Assembly (NCBI RefSeq): GCF_000633355.1
Contig: NZ_AYMQ01000094.1
Span: forward strand, 103,407-167,406
Direction of reading: 5' to 3'
From: Serratia sp. H1w
Lineage (GTDB): Bacteria; Pseudomonadota; Gammaproteobacteria; Enterobacterales; Enterobacteriaceae
DNA: 64,000 bases
Part shown: positions 35,818 through 44,247 of the stretch, in pieces
How the letters are laid out: each line of letters starts with the position of its first letter
Numbering within the stretch: position 1 is the stretch's first letter
Translations under genes and position numbers: made by a program
Notes under the pieces: model-generated
What the model saw: only the letters and a program-made list of their open reading frames with translations
What the model was told of the DNA's origin: nothing
The model's database searches: none

Positions 35818-35974
35818 CCTCACCCCAACCCTCTCCCACAGGGAGAGGGAGCTAGTTCAGCGTCGTTGGCAGCTGATGTGGTACTGCGTAGGGGCGCCGC
35901 ATGCTGCGCCCCTGTTAAGTCCAGATGCGGGAGTCAAATTGTGGCACATTCGGTCCCCTCTCCTTGGGGTGAGG
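35818..35974 (+). repeat. Dispersed inverted-repeat element, copy R2
   Basis: Starts CCTCACCCCAACCCTCTCCC, folds back through ACAGGGAGAGGG, and contains the inner palindrome TAGGGGCGCCGCATGCTGCG at 35889-35914. It ends TTGGGGTGAGG, with part of the right arm deleted. Lies between trpR and slt. R5 is in the same orientation and R3 in the opposite one. Confidence 0.88.
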
Positions 35975-36000
35975 GACGTCACTGCACGTAAGGCTATTTA

Positions 36001-37929
36001 TCAATAACGTCGTTGCCACTCGGCATCCGTCAGCACCTTGGCTGGCCGATGCATGAAGTAACGATAAAACGCGTCATAAGCCAGCACGTTCTTCACGTAC
36101 GAACGGGTTTCCGAGAACGGAATACTTTCCACAAACGCCACCGCATCCACACGGCCATCGCTATTACCTAACCAGGTATTCACCCGTGATGGACCTGCGT
36201 TATAGGCCGCAGACGCCAGAATGCGGTTACGCCCAAATTGCTGATACACCGATTCCAGGTAGCTGGTACCAATGGTGATATTGGTTTGCGGATCAAACAG
36301 CTGGCTTGGACTGGTGTAGCCTGGAATGCCGAACAGATCTACCGTATGCTTAGCAGTACGCGGCATGACCTGCATCAAACCTGCCGCCCCAACCGGCGAC
36401 TGCGCTTTCGGGTTCCAGGCGCTCTCCTGACGGGCAATCGCCATCGCATAGCTCGGCGTAATGCCTTTATCTTCGGTAGCTCGGCGGAATTCCTGCGGCC
36501 AGGCCATCGGGAAACGTTCTTCGAGATGATCCCACAGCTTGCCCACGATGGTTGCCTGTACGCTCAGATCGGCCCATTTCTGCTCAAAGGCATAGCGGGC
36601 CAATGCTTCTTGCTCTGGACGGCTGCGGCTGGCGACGAATGAGCTCCACTCGCTGCGCGCCAGGTTATCCATATTCCAATACATCAACTCGCGCACCCGG
36701 GCAATCTCCGGGCCATTAACCAGGTCGGCGCGCGGTTTGGCTGCCACGGCAACCATCACCGGATAAGCTACCTGCAATTTTTGCGCTGCCACCATCGGGT
36801 AGAAGCCGCGTTCGTTCATCAGGCTACGCAGCATCACTTCCCCTTCGCTGCGCTTGCCTTCATCAATCATTTCACTGGCGCGCCAGTAGCGCCATTCGTC
36901 CTTGTTGCGCGATTCTTCAGGCAGACGAGCCAGCCAGGTTTTTACCCCCTGACGATCCCCCACGCCCAACGCCATCCGCACGCGGCGTTCCAGCAAGGCT
37001 GGCTGTTGGCTACGCAGGATCACCTGATCGCGCCATTGAGTCTGCTCAAAAGTGGCATCGTTGCCCATCAATCGCCAGGCCACCTCTTCTTCCATCCCCA
37101 ACTTCTCGCTTTCACTCATTTTTTGCAAACGAGCCAGCGTTGGGATCATCGCCCGAGCATTTTCTACATCCTGACGGGCCAATCTGGCGAAGACGATACT
37201 GGTGGCCGAACGGGTAAAGTCCGTCGGGCCAACGCTACGAGCAAAGGACTCCACCGTGGCGGGATCGTTTTGCAACTTCACCAGTGCGTCACCCATGGTC
37301 TGATAATCGCTTGGCAGTTGGCGATACAGGTAGTTCACCAGGCTGCTATTACCCTCTTTCAGCGCCAGCTTCATGCGTGACAGGGTGTTCAACGGTGTTT
37401 GCTTGCCGGCAGCCTGCCAGACGCTGAACAGCTTATCGCAGGAGCCCGGCAAGGTTTTACCGCTCATCCAGATATCATCGGCACCGGGCCAGGCCGCCTG
37501 CTGATCGCCAGTGGCCCACTTGGCGTAATAGAAATTACAGCGCGCCGCGACCGGTTTAGGTTCTTGCGGGCTGAAAGCCAGCAGGGTTGTCCAGTCTTGA
37601 CGGCTCGCCAGCTCGTTGACGAAACGGGCAGAGAGCGATTTTGCCGGTGGCAACGTAGGATGCTGCCGCAAAAATTGCTGGACCTGGGCCGCGCTGGCCG
37701 TGCTGAGATCCTGCGTCAACTGGCGATATTCCAGATAAGGATACAGAGGATAATCCTCTAGTGTGGGCATCAACTGCGCCACCACATCCATCTGTTTACT
37801 GTCCCAGGCCTGCTTGATTTGCAGATAACGCTGGCGTTCGGCATCCAAGGAGTCTGCCAATGTTGCACCAGAAAATGCCGTCAGGCACAGGCCCACAGCC
37901 AAAAGCCGCCATTTGTCCACCTTGACCAT
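36001..37929 (-). CDS. slt: Soluble lytic murein transglycosylase Slt70
   Basis: A periplasmic muramidase that cleaves glycan strands to 1,6-anhydro products. The 642 residues have a signal peptide (cleavage after TLA near residue 25), a superhelical U/L-domain ring, and a C-terminal lysozyme-like domain. The catalytic Glu lies in ARQESAWNPKAQSPVGA, followed by GLMQVMP (about 490-515) and AYNAGPSRV. Adjacent to trpR as in E. coli. Confidence 0.97.
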   Translation of the reverse strand: MVKVDKWRLLAVGLCLTAFSGATLADSLDAERQRYLQIKQAWDSKQMDVVAQLMPTLEDYPLYPYLEYRQLTQDLSTASAAQVQQFLRQHPTLPPAKSLSARFVNELASRQDWTTLLAFSPQEPKPVAARCNFYYAKWATGDQQAAWPGADDIWMSGKTLPGSCDKLFSVWQAAGKQTPLNTLSRMKLALKEGNSSLVNYLYRQLPSDYQTMGDALVKLQNDPATVESFARSVGPTDFTRSATSIVFARLARQDVENARAMIPTLARLQKMSESEKLGMEEEVAWRLMGNDATFEQTQWRDQVILRSQQPALLERRVRMALGVGDRQGVKTWLARLPEESRNKDEWRYWRASEMIDEGKRSEGEVMLRSLMNERGFYPMVAAQKLQVAYPVMVAVAAKPRADLVNGPEIARVRELMYWNMDNLARSEWSSFVASRSRPEQEALARYAFEQKWADLSVQATIVGKLWDHLEERFPMAWPQEFRRATEDKGITPSYAMAIARQESAWNPKAQSPVGAAGLMQVMPRTAKHTVDLFGIPGYTSPSQLFDPQTNITIGTSYLESVYQQFGRNRILASAAYNAGPSRVNTWLGNSDGRVDAVAFVESIPFSETRSYVKNVLAYDAFYRYFMHRPAKVLTDAEWQRRY

Positions 37930-38574
37930 ACTTACTCTTTCCTCGCTGGGTTAGCTTGCCAGAACCGATCCACCCCGTTGCCGCGCCGCGTCAGCAGCCA
38001 ACGGGCCAGTGGACCTGCTCTGCGAGTGTCTCACGCCCCACCGTGGGAAGCCACGCCGGGAACAAAACCGTGCCGCCACCATGGGCTGGCATCAGGTATT
38101 AATCATAGACAGCAAAAACGCGTATCCATTCATTACTTTATAACAAGTTTATCGACGTAGAGGGAAACCACGCTGCCAGGCCGCCGCGCCAGCCTGAAGA
38201 GTCGGACGACGTTTTGAAAAACCACGAGATTATAGGAAATTTTTCATCACACAATAACGCCGGTGTTCTATAGTTTTCTATGTAGACGAGAGTGTTCCTA
38301 TACAAAAAATTACATTACAGAGACGTTAATACAGAAACATTTCCATACAGATTAAAACAATTCCTATTACTTGGCTTTTATTATCTCAGATCAAAAACTC
38401 AAGTTTGCGATTATTTACTATCACGCGGCAGATATTTGACCACCAGCTTACTGAAAATTATTAGCATTCACGTCTGTGTGACAGAAAACAATGGAATATC
38501 ACCCCGGCAAAAGGGCTGCCGACACAGATGGGGACTTAGATTCGAACGATTTTGACTATAAGGAGAGGCACTCA
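37930..38574. other. Long slt / P-type ATPase divergent region
   Basis: 645 bases. Positions 38220-38480 are markedly AT-rich; 38490-38570 is GC-balanced and can fold (CCCCGGC...GCTGCC...GGGG). It should hold the ATPase promoter and a leader. I see no established riboswitch motif and no supported gene, although the ATPase frame stays open upstream to 38491. Confidence 0.5.
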
Positions 38575-41304
38575 ATGCCAACACGTTCCCCCACTGAATA
38601 CCAAGAGCCGCCCAAGCCGGAAAAGGCCTGGTATCAATATGATATTGAACAAACGCTGCAGCATCTGAACAGCCAGCAGCAGGGCCTGAGTGAACAGGAA
38701 GCCGCCGAACGGCTGAAGAAGTTTGGCCCCAATGCCCTGCCGGAGCAGGCAGGCAAAAGCGCCTTTATGCGCTTTATTGCCCACTTTAACGATGTACTGA
38801 TTTATATTCTGCTGGCCGCTGCCTTCCTTAAAGGCATTATGGGCCATTGGATCGATACCGTGGTTATTCTCTGCGTTGCCGTGATCAATGCCCTTATCGG
38901 CTTTGTGCAGGAAAACAGTGCTGAGAAATCACTGAAAGGCATCAAAAATATGCTTTCCAGTCAGGCGATTGTGGTGCGTGACGGAATTAACCACACGGTG
39001 AATGCGGAAGATTTGGTTCCAGGGGATATCGTGTTATTGCGCCCTGGCGATAAAATTCCCGCCGATCTGCGGTTATTGGAATCCCACAACCTACAGGTTG
39101 AAGAAGCCATCCTGACCGGTGAATCTAGCGTGGTGTCAAAACAGACCGACGCTATCCCTGATGAAGTGATGATTGGCGATCGCACCAACCTGCTGTTCTC
39201 CGGTACCACCATCAGCGCCGGGAATGCGAAGGGCATTGTTATCGCAACCGGCGGCTATACCGAGCTCGGCCACATCAGCGAGATGATCTCCACCGTTAAG
39301 ACCCAGCGCACCCCGTTACTGCAACAGATGGACCGTCTGGGCAAAAACATCTTCATCCTGATCCTGGTGATGATGGTATTGCTGTTCATCTTTGCTTTCA
39401 CAATGCGGGATATGCCGCTCGGTGAGCTACTTGTCGCGCTGATCAGCCTGGCGGTAGCCTCGGTGCCCGAAGGTCTGCCCGCTATCATTTCGATTATTCT
39501 GTCCTTGGGCGTGCAGTCGATGGCCCGCAACCGCGCGATTATCCGTAAGCTGCCGACGGTGGAAACCTTGGGTTCCATGACGGTGATCTGCTCGGACAAG
39601 ACCGGCACGCTGACCATGAACGAAATGACGGCGAAAAACGTCATCATGGCCGACCATGCCTTCCGCGTTGAAGGGGAAAGCTATGAGCCGGTCGGTGGTA
39701 TTTTCTTTGCTGACAGTAACAAACCGGCACAGGTCCATGAAATCCCGCCGTTGGCACAGTTCATTACTGCGATCACTTTGTGCAACGACAGCCAGGTAAA
39801 GCAGGATGACAGCGGCCGTTGGCTGGTCACCGGCAGCCCGACGGAAGGCGCATTGAAAGTGCTGGCGATGAAGGCCGGCTTAGCGATCGGCGAAACACGT
39901 CAACTAGCTAAAATTCCGTTCGACTCCAGCTACAAATATATGGCGGTACGGAGTCAGGTCGCGGGCAAAAACCAGGTGTTCCTGACCGGTGCGCCAGACG
40001 TATTGTTCTCACTGTGTGAATTCGAACTGACCGACTCGGGCATCCAACCCTTCCGCCTCGGATACTGGGAAGCGGAAATGTCACGCTTCGCCGAGCAAGG
40101 TTTACGCATGGTTGCCGCCGCCAGCAAAACGACGCCAGACGGCGAAGTGGAACTGGATCACGGCGATATCCGCCAGCAGATGGTGTTTATCGGTATCGCT
40201 GGCGTGATGGATCCACCGCGTCCTGAGGCGGTCGCCGCCATCGCCGAATGCCAGCAAGCGGGGATCCGCGTGAAGATGATCACCGGCGATCACCAGAAAA
40301 CGGCAATGGCCATCGGTGCCATGCTGGGAATTGGTAACAGCCAGGATTCCATCACCGGTTCCGAACTGGAACACATGGATGACCAGGCGCTGGCAGAGGC
40401 CGCCGTGCGCTACGATATCTTTGCCCGTACCAGCCCGGAACATAAGCTGCGTCTGGTTAAAGCGTTGCAGGATAAAGGCGGCGTAGTGGGGATGACCGGC
40501 GACGGCGTCAACGATGCACCCGCGTTGAAACAGGCTGACGTTGGCATCGCGATGGGGATCAAAGGTACCGAAGTCACTAAGGAAGCCGCCGATATGGTGC
40601 TGACCGACGATAACTTCGCCACCATCGCCAGCGCGGTAAAAGAAGGCCGTCGTGTCTACGATAACCTGAAGAAAACCATTCTGTTCGTACTGCCGACCAA
40701 CCTGGCGCAGGGCCTGCTGATCATCATCGCCATTCTGGCCGGTGCCATGCTGCCACTGACGCCAATCCAGATCCTGTGGATGAACATGGCGACCTCGACC
40801 ACCCTCTCCTTCGGTCTGGCCTATGAGCCTGCCGAAAAAGGGTTGATGCACCGCAAACCAAGGGTGCCGGGCAGTAACGTATTGGATCTGCATGCTATCT
40901 GGCGTATCGGCTTCGTCGGGGTGTTGATCGCCATCAGCGCCTTCGCGCTGGAAGCCTGGATGGCACCGCGTGGCTACAGCAGCGAGCTGATCCGCACCGT
41001 ACTGCTGCAAACTCTGGTCACCGCACAATGGGTTTACATGTTCAACTGCCGCACCGCAGATCGCTTCCCGCTCAACCGCCAACTGTTCCTGAATAAAGGC
41101 CTGTGGTTGGTGAGTGGCGTGTTGTTACTGCTACAGATGGCCATCATCTATCTGCCGTTTATGAACTCGCTCTTTGGCACCGCGCCGCTGCCGCTGTTCT
41201 ACTGGGGCGTGACGCTAATGATCGCCATTGCGCTGTTCCTGATTGTGGAAGTAGAGAAATGGGTGATCAACCGCATAAAAGCGAGCCGCAAAACTCTGGT
41301 ATAA
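38575..41304 (+). CDS. P2-like P-type cation-transporting ATPase
   Basis: A 909-residue inner-membrane P-type ATPase. Visible are an N-terminal cation-ATPase domain (about 20-90), actuator TGES (181-184), M4 VPEGLPA (297-303), phosphorylation site DKTGT (Asp341) and hinge TGDGVNDAPA (about 641-650). About ten membrane segments are predicted. Relative to SERCA the M4 Glu is kept (Glu299) and M5 keeps Asn709, but M5 Glu771 aligns with Gln712, M6 Asp800 with Ser741 and M8 Glu908 with Gln818. The KGAPE lysine is Thr471. Ion specificity is therefore uncertain: Ca2+, Mg2+ or a monovalent cation are possible. The start is chosen for its AAGGAGAGG site. Not present between slt and ettA in E. coli. 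Confidence 0.85.
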   Translation: MPTRSPTEYQEPPKPEKAWYQYDIEQTLQHLNSQQQGLSEQEAAERLKKFGPNALPEQAGKSAFMRFIAHFNDVLIYILLAAAFLKGIMGHWIDTVVILCVAVINALIGFVQENSAEKSLKGIKNMLSSQAIVVRDGINHTVNAEDLVPGDIVLLRPGDKIPADLRLLESHNLQVEEAILTGESSVVSKQTDAIPDEVMIGDRTNLLFSGTTISAGNAKGIVIATGGYTELGHISEMISTVKTQRTPLLQQMDRLGKNIFILILVMMVLLFIFAFTMRDMPLGELLVALISLAVASVPEGLPAIISIILSLGVQSMARNRAIIRKLPTVETLGSMTVICSDKTGTLTMNEMTAKNVIMADHAFRVEGESYEPVGGIFFADSNKPAQVHEIPPLAQFITAITLCNDSQVKQDDSGRWLVTGSPTEGALKVLAMKAGLAIGETRQLAKIPFDSSYKYMAVRSQVAGKNQVFLTGAPDVLFSLCEFELTDSGIQPFRLGYWEAEMSRFAEQGLRMVAAASKTTPDGEVELDHGDIRQQMVFIGIAGVMDPPRPEAVAAIAECQQAGIRVKMITGDHQKTAMAIGAMLGIGNSQDSITGSELEHMDDQALAEAAVRYDIFARTSPEHKLRLVKALQDKGGVVGMTGDGVNDAPALKQADVGIAMGIKGTEVTKEAADMVLTDDNFATIASAVKEGRRVYDNLKKTILFVLPTNLAQGLLIIIAILAGAMLPLTPIQILWMNMATSTTLSFGLAYEPAEKGLMHRKPRVPGSNVLDLHAIWRIGFVGVLIAISAFALEAWMAPRGYSSELIRTVLLQTLVTAQWVYMFNCRTADRFPLNRQLFLNKGLWLVSGVLLLLQMAIIYLPFMNSLFGTAPLPLFYWGVTLMIAIALFLIVEVEKWVINRIKASRKTLV

Positions 41305-41332
41305 TACCGCCGACTAGACAGTCTTAACTTGA

Positions 41333-41362
41333 ACGCCTGGCATGACTCTGCCGGGCGTTTTT
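41333..41362 (+). terminator. Intrinsic terminator of the P-type ATPase gene
   Basis: ACGCCTGGCA/TGCCGGGCGT (one G-T pair) with a 6-base loop and TTTTT tail, 28 bases past the stop. Confidence 0.85.
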
Positions 41363-41568
41363 ATATTGCAAAAATAGTCCTAGGAAAAATCTTATAAAAG
41401 CGCGCATAAAGCGCACAGTAAACATCTCTTATACTACAATCCGCATCCAAGACGGTCCAGGTAGTATCATGGCTTGTATGTGGTTAAGCTTTTTCCCTCT
41501 AGACCAGATTCAATTTATTTAGTATCAGAGTGCCGTGCCACCAAGCCGGCCGTAGGCGGAAATGGCGG

Positions 41569-42171
41569 ATGATGATGTCGATAATGGCCAGATGGTTGGC
41601 AAGCAGGACGCAGGGTTTACACTGGAACCCGATCCGTTCGCGTCGCATTTTGCCGATCCTGCTGCTGGCGCTGTTGACGTCTTGCAGCGTGGCCAGGGCT
41701 GATACGCAAGATCCCGACCAAAAACGCAGTCATGCCGTTACCACCATGGTGGTGGGGATTATCAGCTATGCGCGTTGGCCCGCCCAACCCGACCCAATCC
41801 GCTTATGCGTGACTGCGTCTGCCGAGTATGCTGAAGGTCTGTTCGACCCGGTATTGCTGACGGCCCCGCGGCCAATTAAAGCCCTGCGGATTGAATTGTC
41901 AGACCCGCAACTGGCGACCAGTTGCGATGTGGTGTATTTGGGCGAGGTTAATACCGAGCAAAAACAAGAGTTCATCAATCGGATCACGGGTCACTCGATC
42001 CTCAGCATCAGCGAAAAGGATATGGAATGTGCTGTTGGCAGTGCCTTTTGTTTGCAAATCAGCAACGATCAGACGGGTTTTAAAGTGAATCTGGATGCCC
42101 TGGCGCGCAGTGGCGTGCGTGTTCACCCCAACGTGCTGCAGTTGGCGCGCAAAAAGGTGCCGCAGCTATGA
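41569..42171 (+). CDS. yfiR: YfiR family periplasmic repressor of diguanylate cyclase
   Basis: YfiR binds the periplasmic sensor domain of DgcN (YfiN/TpbB) and keeps it inactive; redox or envelope stress releases it. The 200-residue product has a signal region ending near ARA (42-44), then a YfiR/DUF4154 body. Four cysteines, Cys80, Cys119, Cys154 and Cys161, match the two redox-sensing disulfides described in Pseudomonas YfiR. The start is one of three consecutive ATGs after AGGCGGA and could be a codon or two later. LLTSC at 35-39 resembles a lipobox. It overlaps dgcN by four bases (ATGA). Confidence 0.88.
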   Translation: MMMSIMARWLASRTQGLHWNPIRSRRILPILLLALLTSCSVARADTQDPDQKRSHAVTTMVVGIISYARWPAQPDPIRLCVTASAEYAEGLFDPVLLTAPRPIKALRIELSDPQLATSCDVVYLGEVNTEQKQEFINRITGHSILSISEKDMECAVGSAFCLQISNDQTGFKVNLDALARSGVRVHPNVLQLARKKVPQL

Positions 42172-43415
42172 GCCTGTTACGCAGTAAAGGGTCTACCCCA
42201 TCTCGCCCTACGCTGGGCCAAGTCCTGCAACGGATGAACCTGAGCCTGGCGCTGATCGCCGTTGGTACCGCGGGGATCTTCCTGACGCTGCTGGCAATGT
42301 TTGCCTTGCGCGCTTACGCCAATCATAACCTGCATCTGATCGCCCGCTCGATCAGTTACACCGTTGAAGCTGCGGTGGTGTTTGAGGATCGCCCCGCCGC
42401 TCGCGAAGCGCTGATGCTGATCGCCTCCAACGAAGAGGTTTCGGAAGCCAAGGTCCTGGATAAACAGGGAGTTTCCCTGGCCAACTGGAGTCACTCAACG
42501 GATGGTGCATTACATGGTCTGGAGCAGTTGGTCGCCCACTGGGTCTTGCCGGAAGCGGTAGTATGGCCCATCACCCATGAAGGTAACCAGATCGGGCTGG
42601 TATGGTTAACTGGCAGCGGCAACAGCCTGTTGAGATTCCTGATGCGCGGCATGGTAGGTATGCTTGTCTGTCTGGCGCTCAGTACAGTGTGCGCCTTGGT
42701 GCTATCCCGTAGAATGCTCACTGGGATCGTAACCCCCTTGGATGATATCACCAACGTGGCCCATACGGTGCGGCGCGATCGATCTTTCGATCTACGTGTG
42801 CCTTCCGCCCCTATCGCCGAACTGCACGAACTGAGCTGCGATTTTAACTGCCTACTCGATGAGATCGAAGCCTGGCAGGCTCATCTGCAGCAAGAGAATG
42901 ATGCATTAACCCATCAGGCCACCCACGACAGCCTGACCGGGCTGCCAAACCGCGCCTTCTTTGAAAACCAGTTAGGCCGCGCGTTGACGGAACTCGAACA
43001 CGATGAAAATCTGGCGGTACTGTTTATCGACGGCAATCATTTCAAGGAAGTGAATGATAACCACGGCCACGCTGCCGGTGATACCGTATTGATCACCATC
43101 GCAGAACGGCTGCGTAGCAGATTGCGCAAGCACGATCTGGTTGCCCGGATGGGAGGCGATGAGTTCGCCATCCTGCTAGCACCGCTCAGCAACACCGACG
43201 ATGTGTTACCGATTGCCGACAATATCATCGAGTGTATGCAGCAACCTATTGTGTTGCACAATAAGGAAACCGTGCTTGCCGCGCTGAGTATCGGCATCGC
43301 GTTTTATCCCGAACATGCCTCTACGCCTCAGGATCTGCTTCACGAAGCCGATGATGCGATGTATCGGGCAAAACATTTGTCCCACGGAGGCTGGCGGTTA
43401 GCGATGCGCAAATAG
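42168..43415 (+). CDS. dgcN: Membrane diguanylate cyclase DgcN (YfiN/TpbB)
   Basis: Makes cyclic di-GMP, promoting biofilm and arresting motility. The 415 residues show a transmembrane segment (about 27-48), a periplasmic CHASE8-like domain (about 50-155), a second membrane segment (about 157-180), HAMP (about 181-235) and a GGDEF domain. The active site GGDEF is at 329-333 with no degeneration. The product-inhibition I-site RKHD is at 320-323, five residues before it. Start overlaps the yfiR stop, so translation is coupled. Activity is expected to be controlled by YfiR. Confidence 0.93.
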   Translation: MSLLRSKGSTPSRPTLGQVLQRMNLSLALIAVGTAGIFLTLLAMFALRAYANHNLHLIARSISYTVEAAVVFEDRPAAREALMLIASNEEVSEAKVLDKQGVSLANWSHSTDGALHGLEQLVAHWVLPEAVVWPITHEGNQIGLVWLTGSGNSLLRFLMRGMVGMLVCLALSTVCALVLSRRMLTGIVTPLDDITNVAHTVRRDRSFDLRVPSAPIAELHELSCDFNCLLDEIEAWQAHLQQENDALTHQATHDSLTGLPNRAFFENQLGRALTELEHDENLAVLFIDGNHFKEVNDNHGHAAGDTVLITIAERLRSRLRKHDLVARMGGDEFAILLAPLSNTDDVLPIADNIIECMQQPIVLHNKETVLAALSIGIAFYPEHASTPQDLLHEADDAMYRAKHLSHGGWRLAMRK

Positions 43416-43456
43416 CGCCAGCACCGAGTCTCAATTAACCCTAAGAGAAAAAATCA

Positions 43457-43954
43457 ATGTTACAGCAAAATTTTAAACGCTCTTTTTCCCTACTGACGTT
43501 AATGTTTATTGCCTTGCTCACGCTGGCAGGCTGCCAGAGCAAACCGCAGGGGCTGACGGCAGCGCAGATCGCCTTGCTGCAGGCTCAAGGGTTTAAACTG
43601 ACCGATAACGGTTGGGAATTCGGTTTTTCCGACAAAGTGCTGTTCGGTAACAACGTCGGCAAGCTAAGTCCTCAAAGTACCGAAATCGTCGAGAAGATGG
43701 GCCGCGCACTGCTGAGCGTAGACATCACGCAATTCCGCCTGGATGGGCACACCGATAACTACGGCGAAGACAGCTACAACGACCAGCTTTCTCTGCGCCG
43801 TGCCAACGCGGTGGCCGATGTACTGGCCGGTGTCGGCATCCCACGAGCCAATATCACCACTCGTGGTATGGGTAAACGCCAACCGGTTGCCAGTAACGCG
43901 ACCTCCAGTGGTCGCGCCGAAAACCGCCGCGTAGCGATCGTTGTCACCCCCTGA
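43457..43954 (+). CDS. yfiB: OmpA-like outer-membrane lipoprotein YfiB
   Basis: A 165-residue lipoprotein with lipobox LAGC (Cys around residue 26) and an OmpA C-like peptidoglycan-binding domain with LDGHTDNYGEDSYNDQLS and ANAVADVL. In the Pseudomonas model YfiB sequesters YfiR and so activates YfiN. It ends the yfiRNB operon, 41 bases after dgcN; a repeat starts 7 bases past its stop. Confidence 0.92.
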   Translation: MLQQNFKRSFSLLTLMFIALLTLAGCQSKPQGLTAAQIALLQAQGFKLTDNGWEFGFSDKVLFGNNVGKLSPQSTEIVEKMGRALLSVDITQFRLDGHTDNYGEDSYNDQLSLRRANAVADVLAGVGIPRANITTRGMGKRQPVASNATSSGRAENRRVAIVVTP

Positions 43955-43961
43955 GCTCCCC

Positions 43962-44131
43962 CCTCACCCTAGCCCTCTCCCACAGGGAGAGGGGACCGAA
44001 CGTGCCACAATTTAACTCCCGCATCTGGCCTCAACACGGGCGCAACATGCAGCGCCCCTACGCAGTGCCACATAACCTACCGATGGCGCTGAACTAGCTC
44101 CCTCTCCCCGTGGGATAGGGTTGGGGTGAGG
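43962..44131 (-). repeat. Dispersed inverted-repeat element, copy R3
   Basis: 170 bases between yfiB and ettA, inverted relative to R2. The ends CCTCACCCT and GGGGTGAGG form terminal inverted repeats, with fold-back arms CCCTCTCCCACAGGGAGAGG and CCCTCTCCCCGTGGGATAGG. The inner palindrome is at 44037-44061. Confidence 0.9.
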
Positions 44132-44247
44132 GCCAATAGCGGTTATACTTGGCGATCGTCGTAGGGGATCTGGGATCCGGTGCTGAAACGGGCTACACTC
44201 GTGCCGCCAGACATCCTATAAAAACTGATTAAGAGGCTCAGAGCAAC

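Noticed and set aside
38220..38574. Mg2+ (M-box), mgtA-type or Mn2+ (yybP-ykoY) riboswitch before the ATPase
   Set aside because: None of the conserved core motifs of these classes that I know is present; only generic stem potential.
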